DNA from: Prevotella sp.
GTDB lineage: Bacteria; Bacteroidota; Bacteroidia; Bacteroidales; Bacteroidaceae
Direction of reading: 5' to 3'
DNA length: 64,000 bases
NCBI GenBank assembly: GCA_017483805.1
Contig: JAFUUL010000087.1
Span: 25,526-89,525 of the forward strand
This document shows positions 16,579-24,004 of this stretch, piece after piece (the stretch's first letter is position 1; each line of letters opens with the position of its first letter). Under the pieces are notes generated by a model. That model saw only the letters and a program-made list of their open reading frames with translations. It was not told the origin of the DNA and made no database searches. Position numbers and translations under genes: made by a program.

Positions 16579-18741
16579 ATGAAAAAGATAACTCAATTCC
16601 TTGTGGCCCTCTTTGCGGCTGCTCCAGTGCTGGCAGGCCAGCAACTCAGTTTGAAAGATGTAACCGGTGCGGCTTTCCGTGCCCAGTCGATGGCTGCCGT
16701 CGAGCCGCTGGCCGATGGTGAGACTTATGCTCAGATCAGCAGCGACGGTCGGCAGATATTGACCTACGCCTTCAAGACCGGCAAGCAGATCGGCGTGCTC
16801 TTCGACGTACAGACCGTTCGTGGTGCTAAGATTGATCGCGTGGACGGCTACATCGTCAGCCCCGATGGCAAGCACCTGCTCATCCAGACGCAGACCAAGG
16901 CCATCTATCGCCGTTCGTTCACAGCCGTCTATTACATCTATAATGTAGCCAACAACAAGATGGAGCCCCTCAGCGATGGCGGCCCGCAGCAGACGCCTGT
17001 GTGGAGCCCCGATGGCCAGCAGGTGGCCTTCGTTCGCGAGAACAACATCTATCTGGTGAAGTTGCTCTACAACAACGCCGAGAGCCAGTTGACCAAGGAC
17101 GGCCGCCACAACGAGGTGATCAACGGCGTGCCCGACTGGGTGTGCGAGGAGGAGTTCTCCCACAATTCTGCCCTCGTCTTCACAGCCGACTCGAAGCAGG
17201 TGGTCTGGGTGCGCTACGACGAGACGCAGGTGCCCGTGCATGCTCTGCCCTTGAGCGACTATTCCTATAAGTACCCCCATCCGGGCGACCAAAATGCCCG
17301 TGTGCAGGTGATGAGTTACGACATCAAGAGTCATCAGACGCGCACCCTGCAGGTGCCTCTCGATGCCGACGGCTATGTGCCTCGTATCAAGGCCACTAGC
17401 GACCCCACCAAGATTCTCGTCTTCACGCTCAACCGCCATCAGGACTGCCTGCGCATCTTTGCCGCCAACCCCATGTCTACCGTCTGCCAGCAGATCATAG
17501 AGGACCGCGTGGATAAGTACATCAACGAGGATGTCTTTTCCAACGCCTTCATCACTGACCGCAGCATCTTGCTGACCAGCCAGCGCGACGGCTACAACCA
17601 CATCTATCTCTACAGTCTGAACGGACAGTTGAGACGGCAGGTGACGCAGGGCAACTTCGACGTGACTGAAGTCTACGGGCTCGACGAGACGACGGGCGAT
17701 GTCTACTATGCCTCCCATGCCAACGGCCCGGCTGACGTTCGTGTCTATGTGGCCCATGCCAATGGTCGCACCGACTGCCTCACCCCGCAGGCAGGCACCA
17801 GTTCGGCCATTTTCAGCACCAACTTCCGCTACTTCGTCTGCACCCACAGCAGCCTGAACAGCGTGCCCCGCTACACCCTCTGCAGCAACAGCGGCAAGAC
17901 GCTGGTCACGCTCATCGACAACCATGATCTTGCCTCGAAATATGCCTCTTACGATATGGGCACCAAGCAACTCTTTTCGTTTGCTACCGCCGAGGGCGTG
18001 ACGCTCAACGGCTGGATGCTCCGTCCGAAGGACTTCAATCCCCAGAAGCATTATCCCGTCATTATGTATCAGTATGGCGGCCCCGGTTCGCAGCAGGTGA
18101 GGGACAATTGGAACATCGGTATGAACGGCCAAGGAGCCATCCTCGAGCAGTATCTGGCTCAGCAGGGCTACGTGGTGGTATGTGTCGACGGTCGTGGCAC
18201 GGGTGGCCGCGGGGCCGAGTTTGAGAAGTGCACCTATCTGCGACTGGGCGAACTGGAGGCTCGCGATCAGGTGGAGGCTGCCATCTGGCTGGGCCAGCAG
18301 TCCTATGTAGACAAAGACCGCATTGCCATCTGGGGCTGGAGTTACGGCGGCTGGAATACGCTCATGTCCATGTCGGAGGGACGGCCCGTCTTCCGCTGTG
18401 GCATCGCCATCGCCCCGCCCACCTGCTGGCGCTACTACGACACCGTCTATACCGAGCGCTTCATGCGCACGCCCAAGGAGAACGCCAGCGGCTACGATGA
18501 CGTGTGCCCCATTGCCCGCGCCTCTAAACTGAGCGGCTCGCTGCTGCTGGTACACGGACTGGCTGACGACAACGTGCACTTCGAGAATACCGCCGAGTAC
18601 GTCAAGGCCCTCGTCGATGCCGACAAGGACTTCCGCCAACTGGTCTATCCCGGCAAGAACCACAGCATCCGCGGCGGCAACACCCGCAACCATCTGTTCC
18701 GCCAGTGCATCAACTTCTTCAATGAAAACCTGAAACAATAG
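16579..18741 (+). CDS. Dipeptidyl-peptidase IV-type serine peptidase (S9B)
   Basis: 720 residues, signal peptide ending VLAG (about 20). An N-terminal beta-propeller (about 40-480) carries the substrate-clamping double Glu in DWVCEEEF (around 195), as in DPP4. The alpha/beta hydrolase domain carries the triad S588 (GWSYGG), D663 (GLADDNVHF) and H695 (YPGKNHSI). It releases X-Pro or X-Ala dipeptides from peptides in the periplasm, useful in asaccharolytic or proteolytic Prevotella. The GH105 gene begins 4 nt after its stop, so both are expected on one mRNA from the promoter at 16540-16571. Confidence 0.95.
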   Translation: MKKITQFLVALFAAAPVLAGQQLSLKDVTGAAFRAQSMAAVEPLADGETYAQISSDGRQILTYAFKTGKQIGVLFDVQTVRGAKIDRVDGYIVSPDGKHLLIQTQTKAIYRRSFTAVYYIYNVANNKMEPLSDGGPQQTPVWSPDGQQVAFVRENNIYLVKLLYNNAESQLTKDGRHNEVINGVPDWVCEEEFSHNSALVFTADSKQVVWVRYDETQVPVHALPLSDYSYKYPHPGDQNARVQVMSYDIKSHQTRTLQVPLDADGYVPRIKATSDPTKILVFTLNRHQDCLRIFAANPMSTVCQQIIEDRVDKYINEDVFSNAFITDRSILLTSQRDGYNHIYLYSLNGQLRRQVTQGNFDVTEVYGLDETTGDVYYASHANGPADVRVYVAHANGRTDCLTPQAGTSSAIFSTNFRYFVCTHSSLNSVPRYTLCSNSGKTLVTLIDNHDLASKYASYDMGTKQLFSFATAEGVTLNGWMLRPKDFNPQKHYPVIMYQYGGPGSQQVRDNWNIGMNGQGAILEQYLAQQGYVVVCVDGRGTGGRGAEFEKCTYLRLGELEARDQVEAAIWLGQQSYVDKDRIAIWGWSYGGWNTLMSMSEGRPVFRCGIAIAPPTCWRYYDTVYTERFMRTPKENASGYDDVCPIARASKLSGSLLLVHGLADDNVHFENTAEYVKALVDADKDFRQLVYPGKNHSIRGGNTRNHLFRQCINFFNENLKQ

Positions 18742-18745
18742 CGAT

Positions 18746-21028
18746 ATGCGAAGACTCACCCTCCTTCTTCTGGCCCTCCTGGTCTGTGTGGCCGCTGGTG
18801 CCAAGCGTAAAAAGGCCGTCCGGCAGAAGCCGCTCACGACCATCGAGATGATTACCCGCGTGAACGACTACTGGCAGCAGCACCATCCCGCTCAGGTGCG
18901 CTCGTTCTGGGACGAGGCTGCCTACCATACGGGCAACATGGAGGCCTATCGCCTGCTGGGCCATGCCCGCTGGCTGGCCTACAGCGATGCCTGGGCCCGC
19001 CACAATCTGTGGCAGGGCGCACTGGAGAAAGATCCTGCGAAGTGGAAGTACAAGACCTACGGCGAAGGGCAGGACTATGTGCTCTTCGGCGACTGGCAGA
19101 TCTGCTTCCAGACCTATCTCGACCTCTACGAAATAGAGCGTGGCGACTACAAGATAGCCCGCGCCCTGGAGGTGATGGACCATGAGGTGCGCCGCCCCGA
19201 GACCGACTTCTGGTGGTGGGCCGATGCGCTCTATATGGTCATGCCCGTGATGACCAAACTCTACAAGACCACGGGCGACGTGAAATATCTCGACAAACTC
19301 TACGACAACTTCCGCTGGGCCGACGCGCTGATGTACGACAGCGTGGAGCAACTCTACTACCGCGACGCCAAGTACATCTATCCCAAGGCGAAGACGGCCT
19401 GCGGCGGTGGCAAGAGTTTCTGGGCGCGGGGCGACGGATGGGTGCTGGCAGGACTGGCCAAGGTGCTCAGCGACATGCCTCACGACTATGCCCATCGCGA
19501 CTTCTTCCTGCTGCGCTTCCGCCAGTTGGCCGAGGGTGTGGCCCGCGTGCAGCGGCCAGGCGGCTACTGGAGCCGTTCGATGCTCTGCGAGGACGATGCT
19601 CCTGGCCCTGAGACCTCTGGCACCGCCTTCTTCACCTACGGTATGCTCTGGGGCGTCAACAACGGCTTGCTCGACCGTGCTACCTACGAGCCCGTCATAG
19701 AGCGAGCCTGGCAGTACCTCACCACCACCGCCCTGCAGCCCGACGGCAGTGTGGGCTTCGTGCAGCCCATCGGCGAGAAGCCCGATCCCACCAAGACTGT
19801 CGATGCCCATTCGCAGGCCAACTTCGGCGTGGGTGCCTTCCTCCTGGCTGCCTGCGAGCACCTGCGCTTCGAAAGCCGTTGCGTAAGCGGTCATACTATG
19901 ACCGCATACGTAGCAAATGGCTCCGACGAATACCGCGAGCAGGTGATTTCCCTGCCCGCCGACACCGTCTTCAGTCGTCTCGGCATCCCCGGCGGCCGTC
20001 AGTTCATCGTCTGCGACGTGGCCGGTCTCGAGGTGCCCTATCAGTTGACCCACGACGGCCAAGTGCTCATCCAGGCCGGTGTGCGTCCTCAGGGTACTCA
20101 GACCTTCACCATCCGTCGCGGCACGCCCAAGAACTATCCCGCCGTCTGCTACGGTCGCATCTTCCCTGAGCGCAAGGACGACTTCGCGTGGGAGAACGAC
20201 CGCGGTGCCTATCGCGTTTACGGTCCTGCCTTGCAGAAGACGGGCGAGAAGAGTTACGGCCTCGATGTGTGGACGAAGAACACGCCCGAGCCTGTGCTCG
20301 ACGAGCGCTATTGGGTGGAGGATGTGGTCATGATGCCTCAGGTGGAGCGCCTGCGCAAGCAGAACCGCCAGCGTGGCGACTCGCTCTACCGGCTCAACTC
20401 CTATCACCACGACCACGGCCGCGGCTCCGATGTCTATCAGGTGGGGCCCACGCTCGGCTGTGGCACGCCGGCCCTGATGGTCAGCGACCGGCTGGTCTAT
20501 CCCTACTGTTTCCGCGACTACCAGATGCTCGACCTCGGCCCGCTGCGCATGACGGTGCAACTCAACTATCAGCCCGTGGCCATCGAGGGCGACAGCGTCA
20601 CCGAGCATCGCATCATCTCGCTCGACAAGGGCTCAAACTTCTGCCGCATGACCGTCTGGTATGACGGCATGACCATGCCGCAGGAACTGGCAGCCGGCAT
20701 CGTGCTCCACACCGACCGTGCCTCCGATCTCGTCTTGGCGAAGGACCACCTGCACTACGTTGACCCTACGGACAATGTGCCGGTCAACAACTGCCAGTTG
20801 TTCCTCGGCCTGCTTTTTCCTGAAGGCCTGGTGGAGACCAAGGTCGTCGAGCAGTCGGGCGTGCGCCATGCCGTGGGCATACGCGACAACTATGCTGGCG
20901 AGCCCTTCACCTACTATTTCGGTTCTGCCTGGTCGAAGTTCGACGTGCGCACCCAGGCCGAATGGCAGCAGCGCATCGACTGGACCATGCGCAACATCCG
21001 TCAGCCGCTGCAGGTCAGCATCAAGTAG
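18746..21028 (+). CDS. GH105/GH88-like unsaturated glucuronyl hydrolase fused to DUF4861
   Basis: 760 residues, signal peptide ending AAGA. Residues about 30-375 are an (alpha/alpha)6 barrel of the unsaturated rhamnogalacturonyl hydrolase type: FWWWADALYM, FFWARGDGWV-like motif with candidate catalytic D230, and SGTAFFTYGMLWG. Residues about 395-760 are a DUF4861 domain. The linker between them (379-389, CVSGHTMTAYV) is encoded by a palindromic element at 19880-19912. The enzyme removes the unsaturated uronic acid left by pectin or ulvan lyases in the periplasm. Translationally close to the DPP4-type peptidase gene. Confidence 0.88.
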   Translation: MRRLTLLLLALLVCVAAGAKRKKAVRQKPLTTIEMITRVNDYWQQHHPAQVRSFWDEAAYHTGNMEAYRLLGHARWLAYSDAWARHNLWQGALEKDPAKWKYKTYGEGQDYVLFGDWQICFQTYLDLYEIERGDYKIARALEVMDHEVRRPETDFWWWADALYMVMPVMTKLYKTTGDVKYLDKLYDNFRWADALMYDSVEQLYYRDAKYIYPKAKTACGGGKSFWARGDGWVLAGLAKVLSDMPHDYAHRDFFLLRFRQLAEGVARVQRPGGYWSRSMLCEDDAPGPETSGTAFFTYGMLWGVNNGLLDRATYEPVIERAWQYLTTTALQPDGSVGFVQPIGEKPDPTKTVDAHSQANFGVGAFLLAACEHLRFESRCVSGHTMTAYVANGSDEYREQVISLPADTVFSRLGIPGGRQFIVCDVAGLEVPYQLTHDGQVLIQAGVRPQGTQTFTIRRGTPKNYPAVCYGRIFPERKDDFAWENDRGAYRVYGPALQKTGEKSYGLDVWTKNTPEPVLDERYWVEDVVMMPQVERLRKQNRQRGDSLYRLNSYHHDHGRGSDVYQVGPTLGCGTPALMVSDRLVYPYCFRDYQMLDLGPLRMTVQLNYQPVAIEGDSVTEHRIISLDKGSNFCRMTVWYDGMTMPQELAAGIVLHTDRASDLVLAKDHLHYVDPTDNVPVNNCQLFLGLLFPEGLVETKVVEQSGVRHAVGIRDNYAGEPFTYYFGSAWSKFDVRTQAEWQQRIDWTMRNIRQPLQVSIK
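19880..19912. repeat. Palindromic element inside the GH105-DUF4861 gene
   Basis: Perfect arms GCGGTCATA / TATGACCGC around a central C (19887-19905), extending with one mismatch to about 16 bp per side. The core CATACTATG recurs inside the palindrome at 27467-27487. It encodes the interdomain linker in frame. Confidence 0.7.
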
Positions 21029-21048
21029 CAGTAGCGTCAGACAAACGA

Positions 21049-21086
21049 AGAGAGGGCATCCCTGCATGTGGCGGGATGCCCTCTCT
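21049..21086 (+). terminator. Rho-independent-like terminator after the GH105 gene
   Basis: 14-bp perfect stem (AGAGAGGGCATCCC with its complement), 10-base loop, then TTTAT. Lies between convergent genes; the U-run follows on the plus strand, so it serves the peptidase-GH105 unit, possibly also glyA. Confidence 0.75.
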
Positions 21087-21111
21087 TTATGGCTTACGGG
21101 TTCCTCTTCGA

Positions 21112-22392
21112 TTAGTAGGCGAAGAGGGGATACTCCTTCATCTTCTCGTTCACGCGGGCGCGCACGCTGGCGATGACCTGCTCGTTTTCGGGGTCGTTGA
21201 GCACTTCCTCGATCCAGGCGGCTATCTGCACCATCAGGTCTTCCTTGGCACCGCGGGTGGTGATGGCAGGCGTGCCCAGACGGATGCCGCTGGTCTGGAA
21301 GGCCGAGCGCGTGTCGAAGGGCACCATGTTCTTATTGCAGGTGATGTCGGCAGCCACCAGGGCGTTCTCGGCCACCTTACCGGTCAGTTCGGGATACTTC
21401 GAGCGCAGGTCTACCAGCATCGAGTGGTTGTCGGTACCGCCCGAGACGATCGTGAAGCCGCGCTTCACCAGTTCGTCGGCCAGCACCTTGGCGTTCTTCT
21501 GCACCTGCTTGGCCCACTCCTTGAACTCGGGCTGCAGGGCCTCACCGAAGGCCACGGCCTTGGCAGCGATGACGTGCTCCAGCGGGCCGCCCTGCTGTCC
21601 GGGGAAGACGGCACTGTTGAGCAGGGCCGACATCATCTTCACCTCGCCCTTCGGGGTCTTCAGGCCCCAGGGGTTCTGGAAGTCCTTGCCCATCAGGATG
21701 ATACCGCCGCGCGGGCCGCGCAGGGTCTTATGGGTGGTAGAGGTCACGATGTGAGCCCATTTGACGGGGTTGTCCAGCAGACCGGCGGCAATCAGGCCTG
21801 CGGGGTGGGCCATGTCGATCATCAGCAGGGCACCCACCTTGTCGGCTATCTCGCGCATACGCTTGTAGTCCCACTCACGGCTGTAGGCTGAGCCACCGCC
21901 GATGATCAGTTTGGGCTTGTGCTCCAGGGCCAGGCGCTCCATCTCGTCGTAGTCCACGCGGCCAGTCTCCTGGTTCAGGTTGTAGCCCACGGGCTTGTAG
22001 AGGATGCCGGAGGTGTTGACCAGCGAACCGTGGCTGAGGTGACCGCCGTGAGCCAGGTTCAGGCCCATGAAGGTGTCGCCCGGCTGCAGTACGGCCAGCA
22101 GCACGGCTGCGTTGGCCTGTGCGCCAGAGTGGGGCTGCACGTTGGCATACTCGGCATCGAACAGTTTGCACACGCGCTCGATGGCCAATTTCTCCACCTC
22201 GTCCACCACCTGGCAACCGCCGTAGTAGCGCTTGCCGGGATAGCCCTCGGCATACTTGTTGGTCAGGTAGGAGCCCATGGCCTCCATCACCTGGTCGCTC
22301 ACGAAGTTCTCCGAAGCGATGAGTTCAATACCCTTCAACTGGCGCTGGTGCTCGCGCTCAATCAGTTCAAACACCGTGTTGTCTCTTTTCAT
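21112..22392 (-). CDS. glyA: Serine hydroxymethyltransferase
   Basis: Interconverts serine and glycine while loading tetrahydrofolate with a one-carbon unit. 426 residues, full length. Motifs: [10 protein letters not shown] near the N-terminus, [22 protein letters not shown], and the PLP lysine K222 in [13 protein letters not shown]. Cytoplasmic PLP enzyme. Single gene with a TAACTTTG box at 22446-22453 (TTTC rather than TTTG 20 bp further). Nearby galE is transcribed in the same direction but has its own terminator between. Confidence 0.98.
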   Translation of the reverse strand: MKRDNTVFELIEREHQRQLKGIELIASENFVSDQVMEAMGSYLTNKYAEGYPGKRYYGGCQVVDEVEKLAIERVCKLFDAEYANVQPHSGAQANAAVLLAVLQPGDTFMGLNLAHGGHLSHGSLVNTSGILYKPVGYNLNQETGRVDYDEMERLALEHKPKLIIGGGSAYSREWDYKRMREIADKVGALLMIDMAHPAGLIAAGLLDNPVKWAHIVTSTTHKTLRGPRGGIILMGKDFQNPWGLKTPKGEVKMMSALLNSAVFPGQQGGPLEHVIAAKAVAFGEALQPEFKEWAKQVQKNAKVLADELVKRGFTIVSGGTDNHSMLVDLRSKYPELTGKVAENALVAADITCNKNMVPFDTRSAFQTSGIRLGTPAITTRGAKEDLMVQIAAWIEEVLNDPENEQVIASVRARVNEKMKEYPLFAY

Positions 22393-22445
22393 TGTTTGCT
22401 TGTTATATTTGTTGGTTTAGTTTACACTCAATGCCATTGCGGCTG

Positions 22446-22453
22446 CAAAGTTA
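22446..22453 (-). promoter_or_regulatory. -7 box of glyA
   Basis: Minus strand TAACTTTG, with TTTC at the -33 place (22474-22477, 20-bp spacing), one base off consensus. Confidence 0.6.
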
Positions 22454-22521
22454 CGAAATAAGTGAGAGAAAAAGAAAGAAAATCGTGTTTTTCTTTGCTT
22501 TTTTCCGCACATGAACAGAAA

Positions 22522-22549
22522 ATGGCTCCCGATTCGCATCGGAAGCCAT
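22522..22549 (-). terminator. Terminator of galE
   Basis: On the minus strand a 12-bp stem (ATGGCTTCCGAT with ATCGGGAGCCAT, one G-U pair), 4-base loop GCGA, then TTTTCTGTTC. About 65 bp after the galE stop and upstream of the glyA promoter. Confidence 0.8.
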
Positions 22550-22612
22550 CTCAACACAAACACAAATTCAGTCTTTTTATTGACTGTTATACTAACGGTT
22601 TTTGACGCTTTA

Positions 22613-23653
22613 TCACTGGATGCCGTCCTCGCGCAGTTTCTCCTGCCAGCGCCAGGCGCTCTTCAGCACCTCGTCGGTGGGGGTGTCGGCCTTCCAGCCC
22701 AAAACCTTGTTGGCTTTGTCCACATTGCCCCAAACCTTCTCGATGTCGCCTTCGCGACGGGGGGCATACTCCCAGTTCACCTTCACGCCGGTGGCCTTCT
22801 CGAAGCCTTCCACCACTTCCAGCGTTGACAGGCCGCGGCCGGTGCCGATGTTGAAGACCTCTACGGCGTCGGTCTCAGGCTGGTCGAGCACGCGCTCCAT
22901 AGCCTTCACGTGGGCCTTGGCCAGGTCGACCACGTAGATGTAGTCGCGTATGCAGGTGTGGTCGGGCGTGTTGTAGTCGTGACCGAAGATCTTCAGTTGC
23001 TTGCGGATGCCGATGGCCGTCTGCGTGACGAAGGGAATCAGGTTCATGGGCACGCCGTTGGGCAGTTCGCCGATGAGTGCGGTGGGGTGGGCGCCGATGG
23101 GGTTGAAGTAGCGCAGGATGATGCTCTTGATGGGGGCGCCGCTGTGGATGTAGTCCTGGATGATCTCCTCGTTGATCTGCTTGGTGTTGCCGTAGGGCGA
23201 GAGGGCCTTCTGTATGGGGGCGTTCTCGGTGACGGGCAGGTTCTCCTCGGTGGGCTGTCCGTAGACGGTGCATGAACTGGAGAAGATGATGCCCTTCACC
23301 CCATATTTGGGCATGAGTTCCAGCAGGTTGATCAGCGAGGTCAGGTTGTTGCGATAGTAGAGCAGGGGCTTCTCCACGCTCTCGCCTACGGCCTTCGAGG
23401 CAGCGAAGTGGATGATGCCCTCTATCTTGGGGTACTTCCGGAATACGCCCTCCAGGGCCTCCAGGTCGCAGCAGTCCACCTTCTCGAATGCGGGGCGCAC
23501 GCCTGTGATCTTCTCGATACCGTCTACCACGGCAGCGTTGGAGTTCGACAGATTGTCGATAATCACTACTTCATAGCCTGCCTCCTGCAGTTCTACGGTG
23601 GTGTGGCTGCCGATGAATCCGGTGCCACCAGTCACAAGGATTGTCTGTTTCAT
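22613..23653 (-). CDS. galE: UDP-glucose 4-epimerase
   Basis: Interconverts UDP-glucose and UDP-galactose. 346 residues; NAD-binding VTGGTGFIGSH at the N-terminus, S-rich FSSSCTVYG, and catalytic Y154xxxK158 (SPYGNTK). The C-terminus has NIGTGRGLSTLEVV and the ...GDIEKVWGNVDKANKVLGW pattern typical of GalE. Single gene with a canonical promoter (23703-23734) and its own terminator. Confidence 0.97.
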   Translation of the reverse strand: MKQTILVTGGTGFIGSHTTVELQEAGYEVVIIDNLSNSNAAVVDGIEKITGVRPAFEKVDCCDLEALEGVFRKYPKIEGIIHFAASKAVGESVEKPLLYYRNNLTSLINLLELMPKYGVKGIIFSSSCTVYGQPTEENLPVTENAPIQKALSPYGNTKQINEEIIQDYIHSGAPIKSIILRYFNPIGAHPTALIGELPNGVPMNLIPFVTQTAIGIRKQLKIFGHDYNTPDHTCIRDYIYVVDLAKAHVKAMERVLDQPETDAVEVFNIGTGRGLSTLEVVEGFEKATGVKVNWEYAPRREGDIEKVWGNVDKANKVLGWKADTPTDEVLKSAWRWQEKLREDGIQ

Positions 23654-23702
23654 TGTTCGTTGAATATGTCTTTATAGTTTGTTAGTTTTCATTAACTGAC
23701 TG

Positions 23703-23734
23703 CAAAGTTAGGCATTATTTCTGAAACCGCCAAA
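23703..23734 (-). promoter_or_regulatory. Canonical promoter of galE
   Basis: Minus strand: TTTG (23731-23734), 20 bp, TAACTTTG (23703-23710), about 50 bp before the ATG. Confidence 0.78.
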
Positions 23735-23744
23735 CAAAAAGGCA

Positions 23745-23774
23745 GAAAAAGAGGGGTTTGGACGAACCAAACCC
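23745..23774 (-). terminator. Terminator formed by the last unit of hairpin array 1
   Basis: Minus strand: GGGTTTGG, loop TTCGT, CCAAACCC, then CTCTTTTTC. 8-bp perfect stem with a U-run. Ends transcription of the kinase-FKBP gene just before the galE promoter. Confidence 0.75.
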
Positions 23775-23841
23775 TAAGTTTGGACGAAGCAAACCCTGAC
23801 TTTGGACGAAGCAAACTCCAGGTTTGGACCGTCCAAACCCC
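23756..23841. repeat. Hairpin array 1: four units, 22-bp period
   Basis: Units begin at 23756, 23778, 23800 and 23822. Each has the core GTTTGGACGAAGCAAAC or a variant; the fourth is a perfect palindrome (GTTTGGAC, C, GTCCAAAC). Each unit can fold as a small hairpin. Read on the minus strand, downstream of the kinase-FKBP stop, it has the same sense as array 2 after nqrF. Confidence 0.85.
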
Positions 23842-23855
23842 TTCGAAGGACAATT

Positions 23856-23985
23856 TGCGGCGAAGCGGCGCTTGCGGCGTAGCATTCTATAGACATATTA
23901 TTTTTTATAAATATAGGCTGATAACCTAATATTATATTTTTAATAAATCTATAGAATGCTACGCCGCAAGCGCCGCTTCGCCGCA
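23856..23985. repeat. 38-bp perfect inverted repeat with AT-rich 54-base centre
   Basis: Left arm 23856-23893, right arm 23948-23985, perfectly complementary; arms begin TGCGGCGAAG and end TCTATAGA toward the centre. The arms themselves repeat GCGGCG-like blocks. Centre 23894-23947 is strongly AT-rich and has a smaller imperfect repeat. Flanks show no more than a TT duplication. Could be a MITE-like element or a stable 3' RNA hairpin for the kinase-FKBP mRNA. With array 1 it fills the 351-bp gap 23654-24004, which holds no gene. Confidence 0.85.
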
Positions 23986-24004
23986 TTTTGGTTGATGGGG
24001 GGGA

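Noticed and set aside
16504-18843. 779-residue open frame on the minus strand
   Set aside because: It mirrors the DPP4-type peptidase, which has a full catalytic triad and promoter; the minus frame has His/Val-rich low-information sequence. High GC at third positions makes such mirror frames common here.
18719-20608. 629-residue minus-strand frame with CGHSMTAYA
   Set aside because: Antisense to the GH105 gene; the peptide matches only because the element is palindromic.
23756-23841. CRISPR array
   Set aside because: Repeats of 17 bp with 5-bp gaps and no spacers; no cas genes in the window.
23774-23986. 70-residue frame over the inverted repeat
   Set aside because: Merely translates repeat DNA; no promoter and no protein-like composition.
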